Counted from the stretch's first letter, positions 6,569 to 16,347 are shown. The stretch is DNA of 64,000 bases from Caulobacteraceae bacterium (GCA_947475735.1 CANJLQ010000005.1:1-64000); one strand, 5' to 3'. Translations and numbers: made by a program. The notes: a model not told the origin generated them from the letters alone.

Positions 6569-9067
6569 ATGACGATGATCCAAAGGAGTCCCCTGGCGAT
6601 GCTGGCGGTGGCCGCCTGGCTTGCGTCTCCCGCCGCGGTCTCGGCGCAGTGGACCCATCGATACCCCAAGGTCGAAGGCTTCGGGCACCAGCTGTACCTG
6701 GAGCAGGAAAACCTGCCGATCCTCTCCTCCGGGCCGACCTATCCGGCGGCATCCCCGGACGGAACCACGGTCGCCTTTTCCCATCAGGGCTGGATCTGGT
6801 TGCTCGATCTCGATAGCGGCGTCGCCCGGCGGCTCACCGACGGCGGCGCCGTCGATGCTCGGCCACGCTGGTCGCCGGACGGGCGGCGGATCGCCTTCGT
6901 CCGCGACAGCGGAACCGACACCGCCATCGTGATCGCGAGCCCGGACGGCGCCGTGCTTTCCCAGATCGACACGCCGGCGATCGAACTCGACCCGGAGTTC
7001 ACGCGGGACGGCCGCTTCCTGATCTACACCTCCGCGCGCGATGGACGTCTCGATCTGTGGCGTCGAAACCTCGAGACTGGTGCTGACGAGGCCGTGACGT
7101 CCGGTGCCCGGGTCGCGCGCTCGGCGAGAGCGCTGGGTGACGGGCGGATCGTCTATCAGGAGGCGATCGGACCCGCTCAGGCCCTGAGGCTGCGCGACGC
7201 CGACGGGACAGCCGGGCCGGTTCTGTTCGAACAGGGCTGGATGGCGCACCTGAACCCCGACGCGCATCCGTCGGAGCGCGCCATCGTCTACGGCGTTGGC
7301 GATGGCAATACCGTCAGGCTGGCGGTGATGGACGTCGACCGGCCGGCCTTTCCGCGCTGGCTCACCCCGACTGGCGAAAAGGCGCTGTTCCCGACCTGGT
7401 CGGGAGACGGCTCCGAAATCTATTATGTGCTGGCCGACGAGGACCAGCAGTTCAGGCTGATGGTGATCCCGGCGGCGGGCGGGACGGCCGAGCAGGTCCA
7501 GATAGCCCGTTGGGACTATGGGGCGCCTGTCGGCGAGCTTTCGATCGCCACCCGCCTGTCAGGGCCCGACGGCTCTGCCCGACAAACCCCCGCGCGGCTC
7601 TCGATCACCCGCGCGGACGGCCATCCGGTCGCAAACCCTGCCGGTCCCACCTATGTCGATAACCAGAACGGCCCGACCTATTTCTACACCGAAGGTCGCA
7701 CGACACTGGCGCTGCCCGAGGGTGAGTACCGGATCGTGGCCACGCATGGGCCGTTCTCCGTGCCGCAAATCCAGCAGGTCCGCGTCGGCGCCGGCCGCAC
7801 GGTCTCGGCGTCGCTGGACATTCCGCAAATCTGGGACGCGGAGACCGCCGGGTTCGCATCCGCCGATCACCACGTCCATCTAAACGGCAGCGGTGTCCTT
7901 GAACTGGAACTGCAGGATCTGCTTCTGCCGATGCAGGGCGAGGATCTGGACTTCGCCGCGCCGATGGCCTGGAACCAGTACAACCGGTTCATCGATGCCG
8001 ATCGCATCGGCCAGAAGGCCGCGGCCCCGGACGGCACCGCGGCGTGGCTGACGCAGGAGGTGCGCTCCGACTACCACGGTCATGTCGGAATGATCGGCGT
8101 GACGGAGGCGTTTCAGCCCTGGTTCTTCGGCCCGACCAACCCGGTCTACGGCAATCGCGACCTGCACAACGGGCTGGTGAACCCCTTCGCGCGGGCTCAG
8201 GGGGCCCTGGCGACCTATGTCCATCCGGTCGGGAGGGATGGCGATCCCTTCGCGGACCTGGCCGCGAACGGACTGCCCAACGAACTGGTCGTCGATGGCG
8301 TGCTTTCCGACGGCATGGGTCTGGAGCTGGTCTGCCAGTGGACCAGCCCGCTGGGCACCGCCCAGGCCTGGTACCGGTTCCTCAACATCGGCCGCGCCAT
8401 GCCGGCCACCTCCGGTACCGACATGATGGCCAACTTCCACCGCGTGCCGGCCGTCGGAACCGCTCGGTCCTATGTCCCCAGAACGGCGGGTCAGGAGGGC
8501 TATGCGGCCGCCATCGACCGGGTCCGGTCGGGCGAAGGGTTCGTGACCACGGGCCCGGCGCTGCTCTTCGCCGTCGATGGCCAGGCACCGGGCTCGACCG
8601 TGGCTCAAGGCAGCCAGGATTGGTCGATCGACCTGATCAGCGTCAATCCGGTGGAGCGCGTCGAGATCATCGTCAACGGTCTGGTCGTTCAGACCCTGGA
8701 AGGCTTCGATGGCAACGGTCGCAGGCGCTACACCGGAACGGTCGACCTGCCCTCTGGGGGGTGGATCGCGGCGCGCGCCATCGGCGGCCAGACGGCGTGG
8801 CCGATCATGTCCTATGCCCACTTCGCCCACACCCAGCCGGTGTGGATCAACGAGGTCGGCAGCACCGAGCCGCAAGCCGCGCGTGCCGCCGCGCAGGATT
8901 TGCTGAGGGCACTGGACCAGTCCGAGAGCAGGTTCACGGACAGCTATGGCACCGCGATCCCGCCGGGTTTGCGGGCTCGTCTCACCGAAGCCCGCCGGCG
9001 GCTCACGCGGATCACCGGGCAGTCTGTTGCGATGAACCGGGTCGGCGGGTTCGGCGACGCATCCTGA
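6569..9067 (+). CDS. Secreted PD40 propeller / CehA-McbA-like metallohydrolase
   Basis: 832 residues from ATG 6569, chosen because GGGAAGGGA (6555-6563) precedes it at good spacing; an in-frame ATG at 6551 would make that sequence coding. A signal peptide ends near AVSAQ. Residues about 40-330 hold TolB/PD40 blades (repeated WSPDGRRIAF-type motifs). A beta-rich linker is followed by a PHP-like CehA/McbA domain beginning at the metal motif ADHHVH near residue 432-437. CehA/McbA members hydrolyse carbamates or related bonds, but the substrate here is unknown. The next gene also begins with PD40 blades. Confidence 0.82.
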   Translation: MTMIQRSPLAMLAVAAWLASPAAVSAQWTHRYPKVEGFGHQLYLEQENLPILSSGPTYPAASPDGTTVAFSHQGWIWLLDLDSGVARRLTDGGAVDARPRWSPDGRRIAFVRDSGTDTAIVIASPDGAVLSQIDTPAIELDPEFTRDGRFLIYTSARDGRLDLWRRNLETGADEAVTSGARVARSARALGDGRIVYQEAIGPAQALRLRDADGTAGPVLFEQGWMAHLNPDAHPSERAIVYGVGDGNTVRLAVMDVDRPAFPRWLTPTGEKALFPTWSGDGSEIYYVLADEDQQFRLMVIPAAGGTAEQVQIARWDYGAPVGELSIATRLSGPDGSARQTPARLSITRADGHPVANPAGPTYVDNQNGPTYFYTEGRTTLALPEGEYRIVATHGPFSVPQIQQVRVGAGRTVSASLDIPQIWDAETAGFASADHHVHLNGSGVLELELQDLLLPMQGEDLDFAAPMAWNQYNRFIDADRIGQKAAAPDGTAAWLTQEVRSDYHGHVGMIGVTEAFQPWFFGPTNPVYGNRDLHNGLVNPFARAQGALATYVHPVGRDGDPFADLAANGLPNELVVDGVLSDGMGLELVCQWTSPLGTAQAWYRFLNIGRAMPATSGTDMMANFHRVPAVGTARSYVPRTAGQEGYAAAIDRVRSGEGFVTTGPALLFAVDGQAPGSTVAQGSQDWSIDLISVNPVERVEIIVNGLVVQTLEGFDGNGRRRYTGTVDLPSGGWIAARAIGGQTAWPIMSYAHFAHTQPVWINEVGSTEPQAARAAAQDLLRALDQSESRFTDSYGTAIPPGLRARLTEARRRLTRITGQSVAMNRVGGFGDAS

Positions 9068-9140
9068 CACCGGTGACCTTCGGCTTGCCAAGACCCGTTC
9101 GCTGTCGGACTGTCACCCTTTGATTTAGGGGGCGGTGCAG

Positions 9141-12100
9141 ATGGTTTTCAGATCCCGGCATTTCGTGGCCGGCGCTATGGCGTCGATCGCTGTCTTGACG
9201 ATGGCGGCCGCGCACCCTGCCCAGGCGCAATCGGCCATTCTGCAGCAGCCGTCGCTGAGCGGCGGCCAGATCGCCTTTGTCTATGGCGGCGATCTCTGGA
9301 CCGTACCCCGCGCGGGCGGACGGGCCGTCCGCCTGACCGTCGGCGTCGGCGTGGAGTCGGGGCCGGTCTTCTCGCCGGACGGCCAGACCCTGGCATTCAC
9401 GGGAGAATACGACGGCAACGTCGACGTCTACACCGTGCCGGCGACGGGCGGTCTGCCGCGCCGCATTACCTATCATCCCGGCAATGACGCGGCCGTGGGC
9501 TGGTCGCCGGACGGGTCGCAGGTCCTGTTCCGGTCCAACCGATCGGCCGCCAGCCGCTACACCCAGATGTTCGCCGTCGACGCCGAGGGCGGAGCGGCCG
9601 AGGCCATGCCTCTGCCCTATGCCTATGCGGGCACCCTGTCGCCAGACGGCCGGGCGATCGCCTACAGCCCGTTCCAGGCCGCGTTCGGCTTCGACTTCTC
9701 CAGCTATACCGCCTGGGGCAATTATCGCGGCGGGCGGGCGTCGACCATCAATGTGACGACGCTGGACGGTCTGAACACCGTCGAGATTCCCCAGGTCGAT
9801 GGCTCGAACGACCTGTCGCCGGTCTGGCTGGGCGGCCAGATCTATTTTCTGTCGGACCGGGACGGGCCGATCTCGATCTACAGCTACAATCCGACGTCGG
9901 GCGCCGTGGCCCCGGTGTGGGCGAACGATGGACCCCAGATCCGGTCCCTGTCGACCGACGGCACAGTGCTGATCTTCGACCGGCTGGGCGAACTCTTCAC
10001 GCTCGCGCCCGGCGGTCAGCCGCAGACGGTCCGCGTCGACGTCGCCGGCGACATGCCGGATGCGCGGCCCCGCATCCTGAACGTCGCCGACCAGATCCAG
10101 ACCGTGGCCCTGTCGCCCAGCGCCGCGCGCGTGGCGGTTGAAGCGCGGGGCGAAATCCTGACCGCGCCCGCCGTGCGCGGGGCGGTTCGCAACCTGACCA
10201 ACACGCCCGGCGTCATGGAGCGCAGCCCGGCCTGGAGCCCGGACGGCCGCAGCGTGGCCTATTTCTCCGACGAGTCGGGCCTGTATGCCCTCCACGTCGC
10301 GCCCCAGAATGGCGAGGGCGAGGTCCGCGAATTCCCGCTGGCCCCCGAGCCCACCTACTATTTCGAGCCGGTCTGGTCGCCGGATTCGAAGAAGATCGCC
10401 TTCTATGACAATGCCCTTCGCAACTGGGTGCTGGACACCACCACGGGGCGGCTCAGCCAGGTGGGCGAGCGTCAGGCGCACGGCGGCTTCACCGAAGTGT
10501 CCAACGACATGGCCTGGTCGCCGGACTCGCGCTGGCTAGTCTATTCACGGAACGGGGCCAACCGGCTGACGTCGCTGTACCTGTATGGCCTGGAGAGCGG
10601 CACCTCGACCCGGATCACCTCGGACATGGGCGACGCCCGCTTCCCCACCTTCGATCGGAGCGGCGACTATCTGTACTACGTCGGGTCCAACAATTTCGGG
10701 GCCAGCACCTATCGGCTGGATATGTCCAGCAACCTCTACACCCCGACCCATTCGATCTATGCGGTGGCGCTGAACGCGGGCACGCCTTCGCCGGTCGCGC
10801 CCCTGAACGACGACGAGGGCGGCACGCCGCCCGAGACTCCGACGCCTCCGCCGTCGACCGGCCCCCAACCGACGCCGAGGCCCAGCGGCCCGATCGCGGT
10901 CGATCTGGCGGGTCAGTCGCTGGACGCGATCCAGCGCCGCACCGTTGCTCTACCCATCCCGGTCCGGCCCTATGCCGGTCTTACGGCGGGCAAGCCCGGC
11001 GTCCTGTTCTTCCTGGAGGAGACGACCCCCGCCGGGGCGACGGGGCCCGAGGAGATGGCTCTGAACCGCTTCACCCTGAAGGACCGCAAGGTCGAGCGGC
11101 TGGCCGAGCGGGTCATGTCGTTCGAGCTCTCGGCCAACGGCGAGACCATGTTGATCGCCACGCGGCCGGGCGGTGGGGCCGAAGCCGCCCCCGGCACGCC
11201 GCCACGCCCGCCCACCTATGCCGTTGTTCCGGCCAATGCGCCGGTGAAGGCGGGGGAGGGGGCCGTCAGCTTCGACCAGCTGGATGTCCGCATCGATCCC
11301 CGCGCCGAGTGGGCCCAGATGTACCGCGAAGTCTTCCGCATGCAGCGGGCCTATTTCTACGATCCCGGCTTCCACGGATCTGATCTGCGGGCGGTCGAGC
11401 GCCGGCTCCAGCCGTTCGCCGACGCGGTCCTGTCGCGCACCGATCTGAACTATGTGTTCCACGAGGCCCTGACCGGCATGTCGGTGGGCCACCTGCGAGG
11501 CGGCGGCGGCACGATCGCGACGGCGCGCCGGGTGCCCGGCGGTCTGCTGGGCGCTGACTATGCGATCCGGGGCGATCGCTGGTGCATCACCCGCATCTAT
11601 GGCCCGACGGTCTTCTCGCCGGACGTGGTCGGACCCCTGGCCCAGCCGGGCGTCGATGCGCGGGTCGGCGACTGCGTCCTGTCGGTCGACGACCGGGTGG
11701 TCACCGCCGACATGGACATCCAGCAGGCGCTGGAGGGAACGGCTGGTCGGCTGGTGACCCTGCGGCTGGCCGGGGCAGGGGGGACGCGCGACGTCTCGGT
11801 CCAGCCGATCGCCAGCGAGGCGCGGCTACGCTATCTCGACTGGATCGAGGGCAACCGTCGGCGCGTGGATGAACTTTCCGGCGGTCGGCTGGCTTATGTG
11901 CACCTGCCCGACACGGGTCAGGGTGGCTTCACAAGCTTCAACCGCTACTTCTTCGCCCAGAGCGACCGCCAGGGCGCGGTGATCGACGAGCGCTTCAACG
12001 GTGGCGGCCAGATGGCCGACTACATCATCGAGGTGCTGGGCCGCGATCTGCAGAGCTGGTGGTCGCCGCGCTATGGCGACATCGACCGCACCCCGGCGCA

Positions 12101-12491
12101 TGCGATCCTGGGACCGCACGTCATGATCGCCAACGAGGTCGCGGGTTCGGGCGGCGACGCCCTGCCGTGGATGTTCAAGGAAGAGCGCCTCGGCACCCTG
12201 GTCGGCAAGCGGACCTGGGGTGGCCTGGTCGGGATCGGTCCGATGCCGCCCTTGATGGACGGAGGCCAGGTGACCTCGCCCAACGTCGGCTTCTTCAACC
12301 CGCGCGGCGAGTGGGAGGTCGAGAACGCCGGGGTCGCCCCCGACGTCGAGGTCGATCAGGACCCGGCGGCCGTCGCGGCCGGGCGCGATCCCCAGCTGGA
12401 GACCGCCGTGGCCATCGCGTTGCAGGCGCTGGAGGCCCAGCCTCCGGCTCAGCCGCGCCGCCCGGCCTATCCGGTCTATCCGCAGCGGTAA
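9141..12491 (+). CDS. Tricorn-like S41 family peptidase
   Basis: 1116 residues. ATG 9141 is preceded by AGGGGGCGG; a GTG at 9135 overlaps this site and is less likely. A signal peptide ends near HPAQAQ, so the protein is periplasmic, unlike archaeal cytosolic tricorn. Order: PD40 beta-propeller (about 30-330), second propeller (about 330-550), Pro-rich linker (about 550-585), tricorn C1-like region, PDZ (about 800-880) and S41 core. The probable nucleophile is Ser about 1003 in AGSGGDALP, with RTWGG downstream. These enzymes trim oligopeptides. It fits with the M20, M19 and M28 peptidases elsewhere in the window. Confidence 0.88.
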   Translation: MVFRSRHFVAGAMASIAVLTMAAAHPAQAQSAILQQPSLSGGQIAFVYGGDLWTVPRAGGRAVRLTVGVGVESGPVFSPDGQTLAFTGEYDGNVDVYTVPATGGLPRRITYHPGNDAAVGWSPDGSQVLFRSNRSAASRYTQMFAVDAEGGAAEAMPLPYAYAGTLSPDGRAIAYSPFQAAFGFDFSSYTAWGNYRGGRASTINVTTLDGLNTVEIPQVDGSNDLSPVWLGGQIYFLSDRDGPISIYSYNPTSGAVAPVWANDGPQIRSLSTDGTVLIFDRLGELFTLAPGGQPQTVRVDVAGDMPDARPRILNVADQIQTVALSPSAARVAVEARGEILTAPAVRGAVRNLTNTPGVMERSPAWSPDGRSVAYFSDESGLYALHVAPQNGEGEVREFPLAPEPTYYFEPVWSPDSKKIAFYDNALRNWVLDTTTGRLSQVGERQAHGGFTEVSNDMAWSPDSRWLVYSRNGANRLTSLYLYGLESGTSTRITSDMGDARFPTFDRSGDYLYYVGSNNFGASTYRLDMSSNLYTPTHSIYAVALNAGTPSPVAPLNDDEGGTPPETPTPPPSTGPQPTPRPSGPIAVDLAGQSLDAIQRRTVALPIPVRPYAGLTAGKPGVLFFLEETTPAGATGPEEMALNRFTLKDRKVERLAERVMSFELSANGETMLIATRPGGGAEAAPGTPPRPPTYAVVPANAPVKAGEGAVSFDQLDVRIDPRAEWAQMYREVFRMQRAYFYDPGFHGSDLRAVERRLQPFADAVLSRTDLNYVFHEALTGMSVGHLRGGGGTIATARRVPGGLLGADYAIRGDRWCITRIYGPTVFSPDVVGPLAQPGVDARVGDCVLSVDDRVVTADMDIQQALEGTAGRLVTLRLAGAGGTRDVSVQPIASEARLRYLDWIEGNRRRVDELSGGRLAYVHLPDTGQGGFTSFNRYFFAQSDRQGAVIDERFNGGGQMADYIIEVLGRDLQSWWSPRYGDIDRTPAHAILGPHVMIANEVAGSGGDALPWMFKEERLGTLVGKRTWGGLVGIGPMPPLMDGGQVTSPNVGFFNPRGEWEVENAGVAPDVEVDQDPAAVAAGRDPQLETAVAIALQALEAQPPAQPRRPAYPVYPQR

Positions 12492-12492
12492 G

Positions 12493-12588
12493 TCAGGGCC
12501 GTCCCTTGACCAGCGCCTTGGCCCCCTTCTTCGCGAGCACCCGCCTGCCGGGCCAAGGCGCGCCCTGCCGCCAAACAAGCGGAGCCAT
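12493..12588 (-). CDS. Possible 31-residue cationic protein
   Basis: A short open frame in the gap between the tricorn-like gene and the next lipoprotein. ATG is at 12588 and TGA at 12493-12495, one base past the tricorn stop, which matches the tight convergent style of this chromosome. The peptide is basic (several Arg/Lys, including an AKKGAKAL stretch) and its codons mostly end in G or C, as in real genes here. The ribosome site is weak (GGTGA close to the start). It has no recognised family and may be chance. Confidence 0.25.
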   Translation of the reverse strand: MAPLVWRQGAPWPGRRVLAKKGAKALVKGRP

Positions 12589-12632
12589 TGTCACCGAACG
12601 GCGTTAAACTTGGGCGTTCATCGGAGACTCGC

Positions 12633-13511
12633 ATGACCTTGACCCGCCCGCTCGCCGTTGTCCTGGTCAGTGCCCTGTCGCTGGCAGCGTGCAGTCGCGA
12701 GGCCGACGCGCCGGTGACGCCCGTGTCGCAGGATCCGCCCGTCGCGGCTCCGGCTCCGACCACCCCCGCCATCGGCTACGCCTGCGAGAGCGGCAAGACG
12801 GTCCAGGCCCAGTACATCGACACCGAGACGGCCCAGGTCATCTACGACGGGCAGACCTACGCCATGCGGATCGCCATGTCGGGCAGCGGCGCGCGTTACG
12901 TCGGCCCGGGGCTGGAGTGGTGGACCGCCAGCCGCGATGGCCAGGAAGAGGCGACCCTCAGCCGCATCGGCCCGAACGATCAGGTCGGCACGGCGGTGCT
13001 GGAACGCTGCAGCCGCCCGTCGAGCAACCCCGACCTGCCAGTGCCGGGCCAGCCGGCCCCAACCGACGCCACCGCCGTCGCCTGCCGCACTGCCGACCTG
13101 CGGCTCGCGGCGGGGCAGGGCGACGCAGGCGCCGGCAACCGCGCCCAGATCCTGACCGTGACCAACGCGGGAGCGAGCCCATGCAGCGTGTCGGGTTATC
13201 CGGCGGTGTCGCTGCTCGACGCCAATGGTCGGCTGGTGAGCGGCGTCCGCGCCGATCAGAATCCCGGCACGGCCGCGCCCGTGACCCTGGCACCGAGCGG
13301 CCGCGCGTTTTTCGACATCGCCTGGAACGTCGTTCCGAACGAGGCTGAAGGCCAGACAACCTGCCCCTCTGCGGCGCGGATCGCCGTGCGTCTGGGCACC
13401 GATACCGCCAGCCTCGCCATGCCGTTGAGCCTGACACCCTGCGGCGGGCGTATCCGCGTGAGCCCGGTCCGCGCGACCGAGGACGTCGTCGCGGCACCCG
13501 AGGCGGCCTGA
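12633..13511 (+). CDS. Lipoprotein with MliC-like and DUF4232 domains
   Basis: 292 residues. The start at 12633 gives a clean lipoprotein signal with lipobox LAAC (Cys about 20). Residues about 45-125 resemble MliC, the periplasmic C-type lysozyme inhibitor fold (YACESGKTVQAQY, then GLEWWTA..G.EATL). Residues about 145-285 match DUF4232 (CRTADLRLAAGQGDAGAGNR..LTVTNAGASPCSVSGYP), a beta-sandwich module usual in actinobacterial secreted proteins. The combination is unusual. The role is probably envelope-associated; lysozyme inhibition is a family-based guess. Confidence 0.75.
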   Translation: MTLTRPLAVVLVSALSLAACSREADAPVTPVSQDPPVAAPAPTTPAIGYACESGKTVQAQYIDTETAQVIYDGQTYAMRIAMSGSGARYVGPGLEWWTASRDGQEEATLSRIGPNDQVGTAVLERCSRPSSNPDLPVPGQPAPTDATAVACRTADLRLAAGQGDAGAGNRAQILTVTNAGASPCSVSGYPAVSLLDANGRLVSGVRADQNPGTAAPVTLAPSGRAFFDIAWNVVPNEAEGQTTCPSAARIAVRLGTDTASLAMPLSLTPCGGRIRVSPVRATEDVVAAPEAA

Positions 13512-13550
13512 CGCTTCCAAGCGACCGGCTAAGGGTCTAGGAGGCGGCGC

Positions 13551-14744
13551 ATGAGCACCGCCGCCTTCCATAACCGCGTCGCCGCGGAACTGTCCGACAT
13601 CGACGCTCAGGGCCTGACCAAGCCCGAGCGCGTGATCCAGTCCCGGCAGGGTCCGGTGATCCAGGTCGACGGACGCAACGTCCTCAACTTCTGCGCCAAC
13701 AACTACCTCGGCCTCGGCGGCGATCAACGGATCGTCGACGCCGCCAATGCGGCGACGCAACGCTGGGGCGGGGGCACGGCCTCAGTGCGCTTCATCTGCG
13801 GCACGCTGGAGATCCACAAGGAGCTGGAGCGCGCCATCGCCGACTATCTCGGCTTTGAGGACGCGATCCTGTTCGCCGCCGCCTTCGACGCCAACGGCGG
13901 CCTGTTCGAACCCCTGTTCGGGGCCGAGGACGCCATCGTGTCGGACAGCCTGAACCACGCCTCGATCATCGACGGCGTACGGCTGTGCAAGGCCAAGCGC
14001 TATCGCTTCGCCACCTCCGACATGGCCGACCTCGAGGCCCAACTGAAGCAGGCCCGGGCCGACGGCGCGCGCGACATCGTCATCGCCACCGACGGCGCCT
14101 TTTCGATGGACGGCTATATCGCCAAGCTGGCGGAGATCAGGGTGCTGGCCGACCGCTACGACGCCCTGATCATGGTCGACGACTGCCATGCCACGGGCTT
14201 CCTCGGCCCTCAGGGTCGCGGCTCCTATGCCCACTGCGGGGTCAAGGTCGACTTCGTCACCGGCACCTTCGGCAAGGCGCTGGGTGGTGCCATGGGCGGC
14301 TTCATCTGCGCGACCAACCCGGTGGTCGAACTGCTGAAACAGCGGGCGCGGCCCTACCTCTTCTCCAACGCGCTCGCCCCGTCTGTCTGCGGCGCGAGCC
14401 TCGAGGCCATCCGCATCGCGCAGGGCCCCGAGGGCGATGCGCTCCGCACCCAGCTGTTCGCCAACGCCGAGCGGTTCCGGGGCGCCATGCAGGCGGCGGG
14501 GTTCAACCTGCTCCCCGGCCAGCACCCGATCATCCCGGTCATGCTGGGCGACGCCAAGCTGGCCCAGGACTTCGCCGCCCGCATGCTGGAGCTCGGCGTC
14601 TACGTCATCGGGTTCAGCTTCCCGGTGGTGCCGCGCGGGCAGGCTCGCATCCGCACCCAGATGTCGGCGGCCCACACCTTCGAACACATTGATCAAGCGG
14701 TCGCGGCGTTCACGACGGCCGGCAAGGAACTGGGAGTGATCTGA
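13551..14744 (+). CDS. kbl: Glycine C-acetyltransferase (2-amino-3-ketobutyrate CoA ligase)
   Basis: 397 residues, the normal length. PLP-dependent alpha-oxoamine synthase; converts 2-amino-3-oxobutyrate and CoA to glycine and acetyl-CoA. The PLP Lys is Lys242 (TFGKALGG), with CANNYLGL near the N-terminus and DDCHATGF at the cofactor site. GGAGG precedes ATG 13551. The stop shares one base with the tdh start, so the two are translationally coupled and form the two-step threonine-to-glycine pathway. Confidence 0.97.
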   Translation: MSTAAFHNRVAAELSDIDAQGLTKPERVIQSRQGPVIQVDGRNVLNFCANNYLGLGGDQRIVDAANAATQRWGGGTASVRFICGTLEIHKELERAIADYLGFEDAILFAAAFDANGGLFEPLFGAEDAIVSDSLNHASIIDGVRLCKAKRYRFATSDMADLEAQLKQARADGARDIVIATDGAFSMDGYIAKLAEIRVLADRYDALIMVDDCHATGFLGPQGRGSYAHCGVKVDFVTGTFGKALGGAMGGFICATNPVVELLKQRARPYLFSNALAPSVCGASLEAIRIAQGPEGDALRTQLFANAERFRGAMQAAGFNLLPGQHPIIPVMLGDAKLAQDFAARMLELGVYVIGFSFPVVPRGQARIRTQMSAAHTFEHIDQAVAAFTTAGKELGVI

Positions 14745-15796
14745 TGACCGAGACCATGAAGGCCCTGGCCAAGATGCGGCCCGAGATCGGCCTCGACCTG
14801 ATCGACGCGCCGATCCCCGAGGCAGGTCCCGAGGACGTGTTGATCAAGGTCCGTCGCGCGGCCGTCTGCGGCACCGACATCCACATCTGGAACTGGGACG
14901 AGTGGTCCCAGAAGAACGTCCCCGTCCCCATGATCACGGGTCACGAGTTCAGCGGCGACATCGTCCACATCGGCAAGGACGTGGATCGTCGCCTCAAGGT
15001 CGGCCAGCGCGTCTCGGTCGAGGGCCACGTCATCGACCTGAACTCCGAAGCGGCCCGCGCGGGCCACTTCCATCTGGACCCCGCCACCCGTGGCATCGGT
15101 GTGAACCGCCAAGGGGGCTTTGCCGAATACGTCGTGGCCCCGGCGTTCAACGTCATCGAGCTGCCCGAGGACGTGCCTTACGAGATCGGCTCGATCCTGG
15201 ACCCCTTCGGCAACGCGGTTCACACCGCCCAGCAGTTCGACCTGCTCGGCGAGGACGTGCTGGTCACCGGTGCCGGCCCCATCGGCATGATGGCCGCCGC
15301 CGTCGCGCGCCACGCCGGTGCCCGCACCGTCGTCCTGACCGACATCAACGACTTCCGCCTGGAGCTGGGGGCCAAGGTCGCGCCGGGCGTGCGCACCGTG
15401 AACACCACAAAGGAAGATCTGCACGACGTCATGCACGAGCTGGGCCTCAAGGTCGGCTTCGACGTGGCGCTGGAGATGTCCGGCTCGCCCATCGCCTTCA
15501 AGCAGTGCGTCGACACCCTGATCATGGGCGGCGGCATGGCGATGCTGGGCATCCCGTCGAAACCCATGGAGACCGATTGGGGCGCGATCATCCTGAAGGC
15601 GCTGACCATCAAGGGCGTCTACGGCCGAGAGATGTTCACCACCTGGCGGAAGATGCTGGGCCTCTTGAAGGCCGGCCTCGATCTGACGCCGCTGATCACC
15701 CATCAGCTGCCCTACGACCGCTATGCCGAAGGCTTCGAGGCCATGCGCACGGGGCAGTCAGGCAAGGTCGTGCTGAACTGGGACAAGGCCGCCTGA
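14744..15796 (+). CDS. tdh: L-threonine 3-dehydrogenase
   Basis: 350 residues, a zinc MDR enzyme oxidising L-threonine to 2-amino-3-oxobutyrate with NAD+. Catalytic zinc residues are Cys42 (VCGTDIH) and His67-Glu68 (GHEFSG). The Rossmann glycine motif is VTGAGPIGMMAA. The unstable product is passed to Kbl, encoded immediately upstream with a one-base TGATG overlap. Confidence 0.97.
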   Translation: MTETMKALAKMRPEIGLDLIDAPIPEAGPEDVLIKVRRAAVCGTDIHIWNWDEWSQKNVPVPMITGHEFSGDIVHIGKDVDRRLKVGQRVSVEGHVIDLNSEAARAGHFHLDPATRGIGVNRQGGFAEYVVAPAFNVIELPEDVPYEIGSILDPFGNAVHTAQQFDLLGEDVLVTGAGPIGMMAAAVARHAGARTVVLTDINDFRLELGAKVAPGVRTVNTTKEDLHDVMHELGLKVGFDVALEMSGSPIAFKQCVDTLIMGGGMAMLGIPSKPMETDWGAIILKALTIKGVYGREMFTTWRKMLGLLKAGLDLTPLITHQLPYDRYAEGFEAMRTGQSGKVVLNWDKAA

Positions 15797-15900
15797 GGGG
15801 CGAGGCTTGACCTCGTAACGGCGATCCCCGACCACCCCCTCATCATGGGGCAGGCGGCTGATTCGATTGCGGTCCTTTCGTCGGCGACGGGGCCGCGCGG

Positions 15901-16347
15901 GTGAGCCTGATCGTGGACTTCCTGAAGGGCGGCGGAACCGACGGCGCGGGCCGGAACGTGTTCGAGGTCGTGGCGATGACCGACCAGCAGATCGAGACGA
16001 CCCACGACTTCATCCAGTGGCTGTTCCCGCTGACCGAGCCGTCGGGGGCCAACCGGCGCGCCCCGGTGCTGACCGACGCGGACGTCGCGGCCATCCACGA
16101 CTCGGGGCTTGCCCAGATCTCTTTGGCGGCCGGGACCGACCGTATGGCCGCCTTCTATCAGTCCAATGACCACTGGCTGGTGGCCCAGGACCACAACCAC
16201 CTGCGCATCACCCGCATCATCAAGTCTCTGCGGCTGCTGCGCGGCCCGGGCGAGGCCGGGGACTTTCGACACCTGATCCTGCGCCTGGACGAACGGGCGG
16301 GCCGCCCGGTCAGCATGGGCAGCCGTCAGCATTGGGAAAACGCCTAG
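15901..16347 (+). CDS. Opioid growth factor receptor-like domain protein
   Basis: 148 residues from a GTG start. The segment IETTHDFIQWLFPLTEPS followed by NRRAPVLT is the signature of the OGFr conserved region, a family named for vertebrate proteins but common in proteobacteria, where its function is unknown. There is no signal peptide or membrane segment. It lies 104 bases after tdh and converges on topoisomerase IB; the two stop codons overlap in one CTAG (16344-16347). Confidence 0.75.
   Translation: MSLIVDFLKGGGTDGAGRNVFEVVAMTDQQIETTHDFIQWLFPLTEPSGANRRAPVLTDADVAAIHDSGLAQISLAAGTDRMAAFYQSNDHWLVAQDHNHLRITRIIKSLRLLRGPGEAGDFRHLILRLDERAGRPVSMGSRQHWENA

Noticed and set aside
13512..13550. Glycine riboswitch before kbl-tdh
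   Set aside because: The gap is only 39 bases, too short for an aptamer.
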